DNA of 64,000 nucleotides from Marinisporobacter balticus (GCF_004345705.1 NZ_SLWV01000006.1:62001-126000), one strand, 5' to 3'; shown: positions 9,199 to 17,549, numbered from the stretch's first letter. Numbers and translations are program-made. Notes: generated from the sequence alone by a model not told the origin.

Positions 9199-9783
9199 GT
9201 GAGTATCAATAAAATTAAATTGGTGGCATTAAATTTATTTGCGAAGAACGGTTATGAAGGAACTTCTTTATCTGCTATTGCAGAAGGCGTTGGCATGAAA
9301 AAAGCTTCTATATATTATCATTTTAAATCTAAGGAAGATTTATTCATGACTATTTTTGATGATATTTTAAATGATGAGATTGCGCGTATGAAAAAACTTA
9401 CACAAGAGATTAAAAATTATAAAGTTGAGGAAAAATTATACAGTATGTTCCAATTTTATTATGAAAAAAATGAGACAAATAAAGTAGACACAATTTTCTG
9501 GAAAAGAGCGATGTTATTTTCACCTGTAGCTTTATCAGAAAGTATTAAAATGAAATTTATTACGTATGAAAACGTTTCGAATGGTATATTAGCGTCTATT
9601 TTTGAGGAAGGTATTGAAAATGGCATTATTAAATCAAATAACATAAAGAATTTATTAGCAGCTTTTTACTGCTTAATCGATGGAGTGTTTGTAGAACTTC
9701 ATTATTATGGAAGAGATGCATATAAAACAAGATTAGATAGTATTTGGAATGTATTTTGGACTGGAATTATAAATATTGATTAA
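9199..9783 (+). CDS. TetR/AcrR-family transcriptional regulator
   Basis: The 194-residue protein has a classic TetR N-terminal helix-turn-helix: ALNLFAKNGYEGTSLSAIAE then GMKKASIYYHFKSKEDLF. The C-terminal ligand-binding domain is not diagnostic, so the effector is unknown. GTG 9199 is the start because GGGGAG is upstream and an ATG at 9194 runs straight into a stop. The gene sits between hutG and arginase on the same strand, but terminators and its own promoter make it a separate unit. A palindrome over its transcription start points to autorepression; whether it also controls the arginase gene is open. Confidence 0.85.
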   Translation: MSINKIKLVALNLFAKNGYEGTSLSAIAEGVGMKKASIYYHFKSKEDLFMTIFDDILNDEIARMKKLTQEIKNYKVEEKLYSMFQFYYEKNETNKVDTIFWKRAMLFSPVALSESIKMKFITYENVSNGILASIFEEGIENGIIKSNNIKNLLAAFYCLIDGVFVELHYYGRDAYKTRLDSIWNVFWTGIINID

Positions 9784-9909
9784 GAAAAAGTGAATCTAGT
9801 CTTTCTAATGAATCTATATAGTTTGATTTATATATATTTCAACACTTATTTTTTTAAAAAAATATATTTCTGTAAGTACTAAAAAATTAGAAGGGGGCGA
9901 ATTTATTAT

Positions 9910-10809
9910 ATGGATATTAATTTGATTGGAGTACCTATTTTTTATGGAGCGGATAAAAGAGGTCCTGAATATGCGCCAGCGAAACTAAGAGATAAGCAGG
10001 TTGTATCGGTTTTAAGTAAGCACAATCATAAGATTTATGATCTTGGAAACCTGAATGTACCAGAGACGAAAGAATATAATAAATTTTATGCACATCATAA
10101 TTTAAAATATGTACAACAAATTGTAGAGGTAAATACCAATCTTGCCCATATGGTATATACATCTTTAAAAGCTGAAAGTTTTCCACTGATTATAGGTGGA
10201 GATCATTCTGTTGGACTTGGAAGTATATCTGGCGTTAGCAAAGCATACAAGAATTTTGCGGTCATATGGATGGATGCCCATGCAGATATCAATACACAGG
10301 ATACGAGCGGCAGTGGAAATATTCATGGGATGCCTTTAGCTGAGGCTATGGGGCTTGGATATCATGATTTAGTGAACGTTTACTTTGAAGGACAAAAAGT
10401 TTCTCCTGAAAATGTTTTTATATTAGGTGCGAGAGATTTAGATGATGGAGAAAAAGCATTAATAAAGGAAAAAAATCTTAATGTATATTCACCAGAAAAA
10501 ATTAGAGAAAAGGGTCTAGAAAATCTAGTGAATGAGATTGTGCAAGAGATTAAAGATAGAAATATTGAAGCTGTACATCTTAGTTTTGATATGGACTTTA
10601 TAGATTCAAAATATGTGCCTGGCACAGGTACGCCTGTAAGCGAAGGTATGAATATTGAAGAAACAAAAGTACTTATAAAAAGTATTGTTGAAACAAAGTT
10701 AGTAAAATCTATGGATTTGGTGGAGTTAAATACACTATTAGATAAAGACGATGTTACGGCTGATTTAGCGATTGATTTATTAGATTGGACGTTTAAGCAT
10801 ATGAGATAG
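9910..10809 (+). CDS. rocF: Arginase
   Basis: The 299-residue ureohydrolase has the full arginase signature: GGDHSVGLG (His 99), WMDAHADINT (Asp 122, His 124, Asp 126) and SFDMDFIDSKYVPGTGTP (Asp 227, Asp 229), giving all ligands of the dimanganese centre. It would convert arginine to ornithine and urea in the cytoplasm. Length and the N-terminal LIGVPIFYGADKRGPEYAPAKLR fit arginase better than agmatinase. GGGGGCG lies a short way before the ATG. It follows a TetR regulator and ends at a strong terminator. Together with hutG it gives two ureohydrolases in 3 kb. Confidence 0.88.
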   Translation: MDINLIGVPIFYGADKRGPEYAPAKLRDKQVVSVLSKHNHKIYDLGNLNVPETKEYNKFYAHHNLKYVQQIVEVNTNLAHMVYTSLKAESFPLIIGGDHSVGLGSISGVSKAYKNFAVIWMDAHADINTQDTSGSGNIHGMPLAEAMGLGYHDLVNVYFEGQKVSPENVFILGARDLDDGEKALIKEKNLNVYSPEKIREKGLENLVNEIVQEIKDRNIEAVHLSFDMDFIDSKYVPGTGTPVSEGMNIEETKVLIKSIVETKLVKSMDLVELNTLLDKDDVTADLAIDLLDWTFKHMR

Positions 10810-10821
10810 AAATTTTTTATG

Positions 10822-10861
10822 AACTCTGTTTTCTTTTATATTTGAGGAAAACAGAGTTTTT
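10822..10861. terminator. Terminator after arginase
   Basis: AACTCTGTTTTC and GAAAACAGAGTT form a perfect 12-base stem with five T after it. Confidence 0.9.
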
Positions 10862-11337
10862 ACTTATAAAATATTCTGTTCCAAAAGCATAGTACCTATT
10901 CGGTTTAGAGTAGTATTAGAAATACGCGCGTTAGCTCGATTATTGGTTCACAATGTAATAGGCTTTTAAGAATTTATGTTAATTATAATACTTAGCTTGT
11001 TTTATATCTTTTATTTTGGGATAAGTAATTGATAGATGTTTTAAGAATACTAATAACTCTGTTGATTTTCCAATAAAACATATTCTATTTGGTTTTGTGA
11101 ATTTTAACATACTTAACAGCCCCTTTAGGAGGTATCTTTTGAAATTTTAAGCGTTATTACTGAATAGGTAATTATACCTATTTTTCACATTATATCATAT
11201 TTTTCCATATATTTCGAAAGATTTTGACATATTTTTTCATATAAATTTCTAAAAGACTATAATTGTAAGTCAGCTGTGTTAAAAAAGATTTAAAATATTG
11301 TAGAATTTTTTTATATGAAAAAATTAGCAATTAATTC
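10862..11337. other. Intergenic stretch without a recognisable gene
   Basis: About 475 bases. The only coding-like trace is on the minus strand at 10864-10947, which reads ...ANARISNTTLNRIGTMLLEQ... before a stop and looks like the C-terminal end of a lost protein convergent with arginase. The rest is AT-rich with scattered stops in all frames. I see no RNA gene in it. Confidence 0.3.
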
Positions 11338-11378
11338 TTTACGAATATAAATTACCGTGGTATAATTGTACCAAGGTA
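11338..11378 (+). promoter_or_regulatory. Promoter embedded in a 26-base palindrome
   Basis: TTTACG (11338-11343) and TATAAT (11361-11366) are 17 bases apart. The -10 box lies inside a near-perfect dyad at 11353-11378, with outer TACC/GGTA, inner TGGTA/TACCA and central AATT, and three symmetric mismatches. A repressor bound here would block RNA polymerase. The gene that follows encodes a ribbon-helix-helix-like protein, so autoregulation is the simplest reading. Confidence 0.65.
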
Positions 11379-11411
11379 ACTGAAAATAGTATATTTAAAG
11401 GAGGCAAAAAT

Positions 11412-11666
11412 ATGAGTAAAATCAAAGTTCAACGTGTTCAAACTGGGGTTCGCATGGAAAAACAAATGGTAAAAGTACTTAAGGGTTTAGCAGAATACTT
11501 TGATATATCTTTAGGAGACTTACTTGAAGGCATCGTATTACATGCTTTTGAAGGTAAAAGTCCATTTAGTGATGAAACATTAGCGAAAGTAGAAGAATTA
11601 AAAAAAATCTATTCTATGGAGTATGATGCAAGTGCAAGTCATAATTTCATAGAAGAAGATGAGTAA
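11412..11666 (+). CDS. Small ribbon-helix-helix-like protein
   Basis: The 84-residue product starts with a basic strand-like segment (KVQRVQTGVRMEKQMV) followed by two helices (KVLKGLAEYFDISLGDLLEGIVLHAF), the spacing of a ribbon-helix-helix DNA-binding fold, then an acidic tail ending FIEEDE. Similar small proteins are widespread in Firmicutes as hypothetical proteins; their function is not established as far as I know. AAAGGAGG precedes the ATG. It is monocistronic, behind a palindromic promoter and before a strong terminator. The DNA-binding idea is an inference from fold pattern and promoter symmetry. Confidence 0.7.
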   Translation: MSKIKVQRVQTGVRMEKQMVKVLKGLAEYFDISLGDLLEGIVLHAFEGKSPFSDETLAKVEELKKIYSMEYDASASHNFIEEDE

Positions 11667-11742
11667 ATTAAACTGAAATATCAGCACAAAACAAAATCAT
11701 CGTATATTCGTAAACAGCTACAGAATTATTGAAAAAATAAAA

Positions 11743-11784
11743 ATAGAAGGTGATTTTAATAATCGCCTTCTATCTTTATTTTTT
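11743..11784 (+). terminator. Terminator after the small RHH-like gene
   Basis: ATAGAAGGTGATT pairs with AATCGCCTTCTAT around TTAAT and is followed by CTTTATTTTTT. Confidence 0.88.
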
Positions 11785-11834
11785 GAATGCAACATAACAT
11801 ATAATATTCAAGTGTTATATTATAATGGAATTGA

Positions 11835-12173
11835 AACCATGACCCTTCTTATGGTATTGTGGGGATATTTGAAAGACCTAAAAAATTTATGGGTATGGGA
11901 GGCAAAGAAACTTTAAGGCTATATGCCCCCTAAACTAATTTAGAACAAATTACAGGTAAAATAACTTATGGAGTAATAGAAAGGAACATGAAAAGTGGAG
12001 AAAATGTAAAAAATACCGTAATCAGTATTATAAATCTACTAGAAAGAAGACATGATATAGTAGGGAAAGAGAAATATGTCATGAATACCTCGGAAAGGAT
12101 AAGAAAGGCGATAGGCGCTAATAAAGCTGCAAATCTCAATATCATTGTACGAATAGATAGATGCATCTCGTAG
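11835..12173 (+). pseudogene. Possible decayed gene of unknown function
   Basis: One reading frame stays open over this stretch except for a TAA at 11931. Before the stop it reads ...YGIVGIFERPKKFMGMG..., after it ...LEQITGKITYGVIERN... and ...NTSERIRKAIGANKAANL.... Composition looks protein-like, but I do not recognise a family. There is no ribosome binding site at the 5' end. It may be a remnant with a nonsense mutation, or chance; the neighbouring HD-GYP relic shows that this region has suffered deletions. Confidence 0.3.
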
Positions 12174-12207
12174 GTAGTAAATAATACTATGAATAGGAGG
12201 GAGACCT

Positions 12208-12600
12208 ATGATTGACGTAGTTGCCGCGATCATCATAAATGAACAGCAACAAATACTCATAGCAAAACGGAAGGAAGAAAAGATGTTAGGTGGATATTGG
12301 GAGTTCCCAGGAGGGAAAATAGAATCTGGAGAAACAGCAGAGGAAAGTTTAATCAGAGAGTTGATGGAAGAGATGCATATAGATATAAAGATTTATAAAT
12401 ATTTTGGAGAAAATATCTATACGTATGAAAGAGAGACAATCAAACTTATAGGGTATATTGCTGAAATTGTAAAAGGGAAAATTATATTAACCGATCATTC
12501 AGATTATAAGTGGGTAAAAAAACAGGAACTTACAAAATATAATATGGCGCCAGCAGATATTTATTTCATCAAAAAGTTAGAAAAGGAAGCTAGTATTTAG
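12208..12600 (+). CDS. NUDIX hydrolase, MutT-type (8-oxo-dGTP diphosphatase-like)
   Basis: The 130-residue protein is a MutT-like NUDIX enzyme, the class that cleans oxidised nucleotides such as 8-oxo-dGTP from the pool or hydrolyses related diphosphates. The NUDIX box is visible at about residues 37-59 as GGKIESGETAEESLIREL then MEE, with the REL and EE metal-binding residues intact; the usual Gly near its end is replaced by His. The WEFPGGK segment before it is typical of MutT. A strong AGGAGGGAG lies upstream of ATG 12208. Directly after its TAG stop, in the same frame, comes an HD-GYP relic, so the 3' boundary is a deletion scar. Confidence 0.85.
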   Translation: MIDVVAAIIINEQQQILIAKRKEEKMLGGYWEFPGGKIESGETAEESLIRELMEEMHIDIKIYKYFGENIYTYERETIKLIGYIAEIVKGKIILTDHSDYKWVKKQELTKYNMAPADIYFIKKLEKEASI

Positions 12601-12801
12601 GGATACCCCTTCGGACTAAAGGAGGATGAAATACCTATTCAATGTAGGATTCTTTTTATTGTAGATGCATATGATACCATGGCCAGTGATAGACCATACA
12701 GAAAGACCCTAAGTAAAGAAGACACAATCAACGAATTGAAACGCTTTAGAAAAATACAGTTTGATCCATATTTGGTGGATCATTTTTTGAAAATCCTCTA
12801 A
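12601..12801 (+). pseudogene. C-terminal relic of an HD-GYP domain gene
   Basis: Sixty-six codons without a stop read GYPFGLKEDEIPIQCRILFI, then VDAYDTMASDRPYRKTLS, then QFDPYLVDHFLKIL and TAA. This is the second half of an HD-GYP phosphodiesterase domain (the GYP loop onward); the catalytic HD half is absent. There is no start codon or ribosome binding site; the segment abuts the stop codon of the NUDIX gene in the same frame. It is best read as what remains after a deletion of a cyclic-di-GMP phosphodiesterase gene. Confidence 0.75.
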
Positions 12802-12804
12802 ACC

Positions 12805-12831
12805 TTGACACAATAAGTCTTATTCTATAAT
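12805..12831 (+). promoter_or_regulatory. Likely tadA promoter
   Basis: TTGACA (12805-12810) is followed by TATAATAT from 12826. Spacing is 15 to TATAAT or 17 to the shifted TAATAT. It lies just past the HD-GYP relic and 49 bases before tadA. Confidence 0.5.
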
Positions 12832-12879
12832 ATAGAGCCTATGAAATATAGGATGTCATTATTTTGAAGGGGTATAAAA

Positions 12880-13332
12880 ATGGGAAAAAATTATATGAAG
12901 CAAGCCCTTATAGAAGCGCAAAAAGCGATGGAACTAGAAGAAGTCCCTATTGGAGCAGTAATCGTAAAGAATGGGGAAATTATAGCAAGAGCACATAATT
13001 TAAGAGAAACAGATAAGGACCCTACTGCCCATGCTGAACTTTTGGCCATTCGAAAGGCTTCGCAGTTTTTAGGGGGGTGGAGGTTAACGGGATGTACTTT
13101 GTATGTAACGGTGGAGCCGTGCCCTATGTGTGCAGGCGCGATTATGCTTTCAAGAATTGATAAACTTGTCATAGGAACAATGGATCCAAAAGGTGGCGCT
13201 GCAGGATCTCTTTTAAATATCCCTGAAGATGATCGATTGAATCATCAAACAGAAGTGGTAAGGGGTGTTTTACAAGAGGAATGTGCGAATATTATGAAGG
13301 TATTTTTTAGAAGGTTAAGAAGTAAGCAATAG
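12880..13332 (+). CDS. tadA: tRNA-specific adenosine deaminase
   Basis: The 150-residue enzyme deaminates adenosine 34 of tRNA-Arg(ACG) to inosine. The zinc deaminase motifs are complete: HAE (His 51, catalytic Glu 53) and PCPMCAGA (Cys 81, Cys 84). Further TadA markers are EEVPIGAVIV, the IARAHN segment and MDPKGGAAGS. GAAGGGG precedes the ATG. In many Clostridia tadA lies next to the SRP RNA gene and dnaX; here it is instead convergent with a Cache sensor gene only 29 bases away, so that arrangement has been broken. Confidence 0.93.
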   Translation: MGKNYMKQALIEAQKAMELEEVPIGAVIVKNGEIIARAHNLRETDKDPTAHAELLAIRKASQFLGGWRLTGCTLYVTVEPCPMCAGAIMLSRIDKLVIGTMDPKGGAAGSLLNIPEDDRLNHQTEVVRGVLQEECANIMKVFFRRLRSKQ

Positions 13333-13361
13333 TTTTTTGTAATATAAGCAAATGGTTTTAG

Positions 13362-14789
13362 CTATTTTAATAAAATATTTTTTGGACTAACTTTTAACTC
13401 AATTTCATTTAAAATTTCATGTATTTCAGATTTATTGTCATTATCGTTTTCTTTTATGTTCTTTATTTTATCTAGTACTAAATACATATGATTATTTATA
13501 TTATCTTTTTGAATTTGCTGTAGTTTTGAAGAACTATCATTAAATTTATCTCTAAAATATAGTAGTCTATCGATCGAATTGCTTAACTCTTTTAATGCAT
13601 CTAAATTGTTATTATTTATTAATTTTCCATTGATAATACCAATAAATTTTTCTATTTCAGATTCAGCTTCAAACAATAAATTAATATAGGAATTTGATTC
13701 ATCTAGCAAATCTTCATAGTCTTTATTTTCTGATAATATTAAATTGAATTTATTAGATAAATCATTATTTTTATCGATTATAATATTATAATTAGTTTCA
13801 TCATTATTTAGGAAATTACTTAAGTCCTTTACAGATTTTGTGATTTGCTTTGAAATATAAGCAATACATATAAGACCAATAAACATAATAATAAAACTAC
13901 TCGTAAATAGTTCTTGCATCATATTTTTTGTCTTTTTATAAATTTTTTCTTCTTCTATAATTCCAAGTACTTTCCATCCAGTTAAATCATTTGTCGTATA
14001 GGTTACATAATAATCAACATGATTTTCGCTTATATAAAAACTTCCTGATTTTCTTCCATAAATTTTATAAATCCAATTTGATTCAATAATCTTATCAAAT
14101 CTTCTATCATTTATATCCTTTGTTATAAAAACATAATTTTCTTTATCTTGATCTATCAAAAACGCATATCCTTGTTTAAATGCTTGAAAGTTTTCAATTT
14201 TATTAGATAGCTCATCTAAAAAGAAATCTATAGCTATAACGCCTTTGAATTCATTATTATAATTTTTTACTGTTTTCGAAATGGTAATCGTTGTTTTTTT
14301 TGTTGTGGCATCTAAATAGGGTTTTGTCCATGCTGTCTTTTCATTTGCTTTTACTGCATTAATATACCATGGTCTTTGATTTGCAATCCAATCTGTATAC
14401 TCTAATTCCTCTGATGTATCAGGCCAAGTTACTAGTTTCTTATTTCCTAAAATTATTTCAGTAGGCGCAAAATAAGCAAAAGCAATAGATGGATAAGATT
14501 GTTGAAATGATTTGAAAAGCTGTCTTGCAGGTAAGTAATATTGTTCTGGATTATCAGAAACATTTTGTATCATTTCATTTTGGGAGAACATCTCTAAAGC
14601 ACTTTCAAAAGTAGAGATAAATTCAGATATTGAATGATCTAATTGTACAACCGAGCTATCAAATGATTCAATGTATTGATTTTTTAAAATCATTCTTGAA
14701 TTATCAAAATAAAAAATACCGATTAATAAAACTGCTACAACAAATAATATAATAAACCACAATATAAATTTGCGTGGGGTATTGTCCAT
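13362..14789 (-). CDS. Membrane Cache-domain sensor without a recognisable output domain
   Basis: The 475-residue protein has an N-terminal membrane helix (about 9-28), an extracellular double-Cache domain (about 35-285; RPWYINAVKANEKTAWTKPYLDA is the characteristic segment, DYYVTYTTNDLTGWKVLGI closes the second Cache lobe), a second helix (about 295-315) and a cytoplasmic tail of 155 residues. The tail is helical, acidic and Asn-rich, and I see no methyl-accepting, kinase, GGDEF or HD domain in it. Chemoreceptor-like Cache domains bind amino acids, and the gene lies beside the glutamine module, but a link is only suggestive. GGAGGAG lies before the start. Confidence 0.8.
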   Translation of the reverse strand: MDNTPRKFILWFIILFVVAVLLIGIFYFDNSRMILKNQYIESFDSSVVQLDHSISEFISTFESALEMFSQNEMIQNVSDNPEQYYLPARQLFKSFQQSYPSIAFAYFAPTEIILGNKKLVTWPDTSEELEYTDWIANQRPWYINAVKANEKTAWTKPYLDATTKKTTITISKTVKNYNNEFKGVIAIDFFLDELSNKIENFQAFKQGYAFLIDQDKENYVFITKDINDRRFDKIIESNWIYKIYGRKSGSFYISENHVDYYVTYTTNDLTGWKVLGIIEEEKIYKKTKNMMQELFTSSFIIMFIGLICIAYISKQITKSVKDLSNFLNNDETNYNIIIDKNNDLSNKFNLILSENKDYEDLLDESNSYINLLFEAESEIEKFIGIINGKLINNNNLDALKELSNSIDRLLYFRDKFNDSSSKLQQIQKDNINNHMYLVLDKIKNIKENDNDNKSEIHEILNEIELKVSPKNILLK

Positions 14790-14872
14790 AATTCTCCTCC
14801 GTTCGTCTATTGCATGCTTATCTATATTTATTTTAACAGATAATTAAATTATTTTAAATGTTCTAAAATAGA

Positions 14873-14914
14873 AAAATGACCCTATCAAAAAGTTAATGAG
14901 CGGGTCATTTTTTT
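14873..14914. terminator. Bidirectional terminator downstream of the AGCS symporter gene
   Basis: AAAATGACCC and GGGTCATTTT form a 10-base stem. T-runs on both strands follow the arms. Confidence 0.8.
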
Positions 14915-14928
14915 ATTTGTGTTAAGTA

Positions 14929-16368
14929 TTAAATTGCTTTTTCAAGACTTGATTTTTTAGATGTTCCCCAGCATTCAACATTTTTTAATCCTTCAATATT
15001 GTCTATATGGAAAACAGGATCTTTTCCTGCTTTTTTTTGTTTTATATAATCTTCTAATGCTGCAAAAGCAATTTTCCCTAGTATTGCAATTGCAATTAAG
15101 TTTATTACTGCCATTATACCCATAAATAAATCTGCCATGTTCCAAACGATTGATACTGCTGATTGAGTACCCCAAAATACCATACCTGCTACTGATAATC
15201 TAAAAATTAATAACCATGTTTTATTTCCATTTAAGAATTCAATATTTGATTCCCCATAATAGTAATTTCCAATGATAGAACTAAATGCAAAAAGTAAAAT
15301 ACAGGCTGCGATAAAAGTACTACCCCAAGCACCAACTTGAGAGCTTAAAGCTGTTTGTGTAAGCTGAATTCCTGTTAATCCTTCAGTAGTATATTCTCCT
15401 GAAATTAAAACGACTAATGCAGTTGCGCTACAAATTATTATCGTATCAACAAATACGCCAAACATTTGAAGAAGTCCTTGTTTTACAGGGTGACTTACAG
15501 TAGATGTAGCACCTGCATTTGGAGCACTACCCATACCTGCTTCATTAGAGAAAAGTCCTCTTTTAATACCTTGCATCATAGCTGCTCCAATTCCTCCACC
15601 AACAGCTTGCTTTAATCCAAATGCACTCGCAAAGATTAACTTGAATGTCTCTGGAAGGAGGGTAATGTTTTTAACAAGTACAAATAATGCAACCAATACA
15701 TAAGCTGTAGCCATTACTGGTACAATCATTTCTGCAACCTTTGCAATTCTTTTGATTCCTCCAAAAATTACTAAGCATGTAAGTGCTGTTAACCCTATTC
15801 CTACGGATAACTTGTTAATTCCGAATGCAGTTTCAAATGCAGCTGAAATTGTATTTGCTTGAACAGAGTTAAATACTAGTCCAAATACTACTGTAATTAT
15901 AACTGAGAAAGTAAGACCCATCCATTTTTGTCCGAGTGCTTTTTCCATATAATATGCTGGACCACCACGATATCCATTGTGGTCTTTTACTTTGTAAATC
16001 TGTGCTAAAGTATTTTCGACAAAACTTGTTGCAGCACCAATTAAAGCGATTAACCACATCCAAAAAACTGCGCCTGGACCTCCAACAGATACTGCCATTG
16101 CAACGCCAGCTAAGTTACCTGTCCCAACATGAGATGCAACACTAATACAGAAAGCCTGAAAAGCTGAAATGCCTTTTTGTCCATGTTCATCTTCAACGCT
16201 GCCTCTTCCTTGACCTAATACCTTAAACGTTTCGCTAAGAAGCTTAATTTGAACAAATTTTGTTTTAAATGTGAAATAAATGCCAAGTACAAGTAACATT
16301 CCTATAAGGACATAAGACCATAATATCGTATTACCCGTGGAAATTATTGAATCTAAAAATACTAACAT
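14929..16368 (-). CDS. AGCS-family sodium:amino acid symporter
   Basis: The 479-residue transporter belongs to the alanine-or-glycine:cation symporter family. Visible signatures are the GTGNLAGVAMAV segment, the GGPGAVFWMWLIA helix, FSNEAGMGSAPNAGA and some ten or more hydrophobic helices. It brings an amino acid into the cell with sodium. Members sitting beside glutaminase genes (AlsT/GlnT type) carry glutamine, and here the glutaminase gene lies 100 bases upstream on the same strand, so glutamine import is the best guess. GAGGAG lies before the ATG. It is likely transcribed with glsA from the sigma-54 promoter. Confidence 0.9.
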   Translation of the reverse strand: MLVFLDSIISTGNTILWSYVLIGMLLVLGIYFTFKTKFVQIKLLSETFKVLGQGRGSVEDEHGQKGISAFQAFCISVASHVGTGNLAGVAMAVSVGGPGAVFWMWLIALIGAATSFVENTLAQIYKVKDHNGYRGGPAYYMEKALGQKWMGLTFSVIITVVFGLVFNSVQANTISAAFETAFGINKLSVGIGLTALTCLVIFGGIKRIAKVAEMIVPVMATAYVLVALFVLVKNITLLPETFKLIFASAFGLKQAVGGGIGAAMMQGIKRGLFSNEAGMGSAPNAGATSTVSHPVKQGLLQMFGVFVDTIIICSATALVVLISGEYTTEGLTGIQLTQTALSSQVGAWGSTFIAACILLFAFSSIIGNYYYGESNIEFLNGNKTWLLIFRLSVAGMVFWGTQSAVSIVWNMADLFMGIMAVINLIAIAILGKIAFAALEDYIKQKKAGKDPVFHIDNIEGLKNVECWGTSKKSSLEKAI

Positions 16369-16401
16369 AAATGTACACTCCTCTTTTATTTTTTATATTT
16401 T

Positions 16402-16422
16402 AAGCAATTATGATAATTGCTT
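16402..16422. repeat. Perfect dyad between glsA and the symporter gene
   Basis: AAGCAATTAT and ATAATTGCTT are perfect 10-base arms around one G. On the transcribed (minus) strand no T-run follows, so it is not a full terminator; it could be an mRNA-stabilising hairpin or a processing site in the operon. Confidence 0.5.
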
Positions 16423-16468
16423 AAAAAACTACTCAATACATTAAATGAATTAATATAAACTATTTTTA

Positions 16469-17386
16469 CTAAAATATACTAAGTTCTAGTTTTTGAGATA
16501 ATTCTTCTAACGCTTTTGTTCCAGCGACACTATTGCCTCTTTCATCTAAAGCAGGACCTACTACTGCAATACCCATTTTTTTAGGAACAACAGCCATAAT
16601 GCATCCACCTACACCACTTTTTGAGGGTACGCCAATTTTTACTGCATATTCTCCAGAGGCATTATAGAGACCACAAGTCATCATAATAGCTTGAGCAATC
16701 TGATTAACATCTTTAGGAATAAGTCTTTCATTTGACCAAGGTGCAACGCCACCATTCGCTATTACAGAAGCCATCATTGAAACATCTTTTACCGTAACCT
16801 CAATAGAACATAATTTAAAATATGTATCTAATACATCTTCTACATCTCTTTCTATCACTTCGGCTCCTTTTAAGTAATAAGCAATGGCTCTATTTGTATT
16901 TCCAGTTAATTTTTCTGATTTATATACATCATAATTTACTTGAATAGCATCATTATCTGCCATTTTCTTCATCATTGCATGAACTCTATCAAATTTTTCA
17001 ATGCCATTATCTCCTGAAACTAGTGATGTGGTAACGATTGCCCCTGCATTAATAAAAGGATTTAATGGTGTATGAGAATCTCTTGTTTCTAATTTGACCA
17101 TAGAATTAAAAGAATCTGATGAAGGCTCTGAGCCCACTTTTGAAAATACTTTTTCTTTTCCTCTATCTATTAGCGCACAAATCAAAGTAATTACTTTCGA
17201 AACGCTTTGAATTGTAAATTTCGTTTCATAATCCCCTTCATAAAAACTATTTCCTTGAAAATCAACGATATAAATTCCTAAAGCATCAGGATTAGCTTTT
17301 GCAAGTTCTGGTATATAGGTTGCTACCTTTCCTTCTTTGGTCCATATTCTATTATTTTCGATAACTGTTTCTAGTAATTCTTGCAT
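16469..17386 (-). CDS. glsA: Glutaminase A
   Basis: The 305-residue enzyme hydrolyses glutamine to glutamate and ammonia. It has the serine-dependent glutaminase signature: QSVSK with the catalytic Ser 61 and Lys 64, then NPFINAGAI, the GVAPWSNERLI region and KSGVGGCIMAVVP. The start at 17386 is chosen because AGAAGGTG lies about ten bases upstream and the protein then begins MQELLETVIENNR as in family members; the open frame continues 17 codons further but lacks a site. It is upstream of the AGCS symporter gene, and a sigma-54 promoter lies 61 bases before the start. The arrangement parallels the GlnK/GlnL-controlled glsA-glnT operon of Bacillus, but with sigma-54 control. Confidence 0.93.
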   Translation of the reverse strand: MQELLETVIENNRIWTKEGKVATYIPELAKANPDALGIYIVDFQGNSFYEGDYETKFTIQSVSKVITLICALIDRGKEKVFSKVGSEPSSDSFNSMVKLETRDSHTPLNPFINAGAIVTTSLVSGDNGIEKFDRVHAMMKKMADNDAIQVNYDVYKSEKLTGNTNRAIAYYLKGAEVIERDVEDVLDTYFKLCSIEVTVKDVSMMASVIANGGVAPWSNERLIPKDVNQIAQAIMMTCGLYNASGEYAVKIGVPSKSGVGGCIMAVVPKKMGIAVVGPALDERGNSVAGTKALEELSQKLELSIF

Positions 17387-17446
17387 TATTTTCGCACCTT
17401 CTACTTTCATATTAAATTTGAGCCAATGTCTAGACACCTAGTATAT

Positions 17447-17464
17447 AAGCAATATTTGTGCCAA
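17447..17464 (-). promoter_or_regulatory. Sigma-54 (-24/-12) promoter of the glsA operon
   Basis: Reading the minus strand, TTGGCACAAATATTGCTT matches the sigma-54 consensus TGGCAC-N5-TTGC exactly. It lies 61 bases upstream of the glsA start and directly downstream of a gene for a sigma-54 activator. Confidence 0.85.
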
Positions 17465-17549
17465 ATTAAATTTTGGATAATAAATGCGAAAAAAGCTTGA
17501 TTTTACGTATTCAAAAGTCCCCTAAAAATTTTAAATGATCGAATTGTTC

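Noticed and set aside
12598..12600. Read-through from NUDIX into HD-GYP as a functional fusion
   Set aside because: The HD-GYP part lacks its catalytic half, and the NUDIX protein has a normal length and end at the TAG.
16402..16422. Terminator splitting glsA from the symporter gene
   Set aside because: No T-run follows on the minus strand; it is listed only as a dyad.
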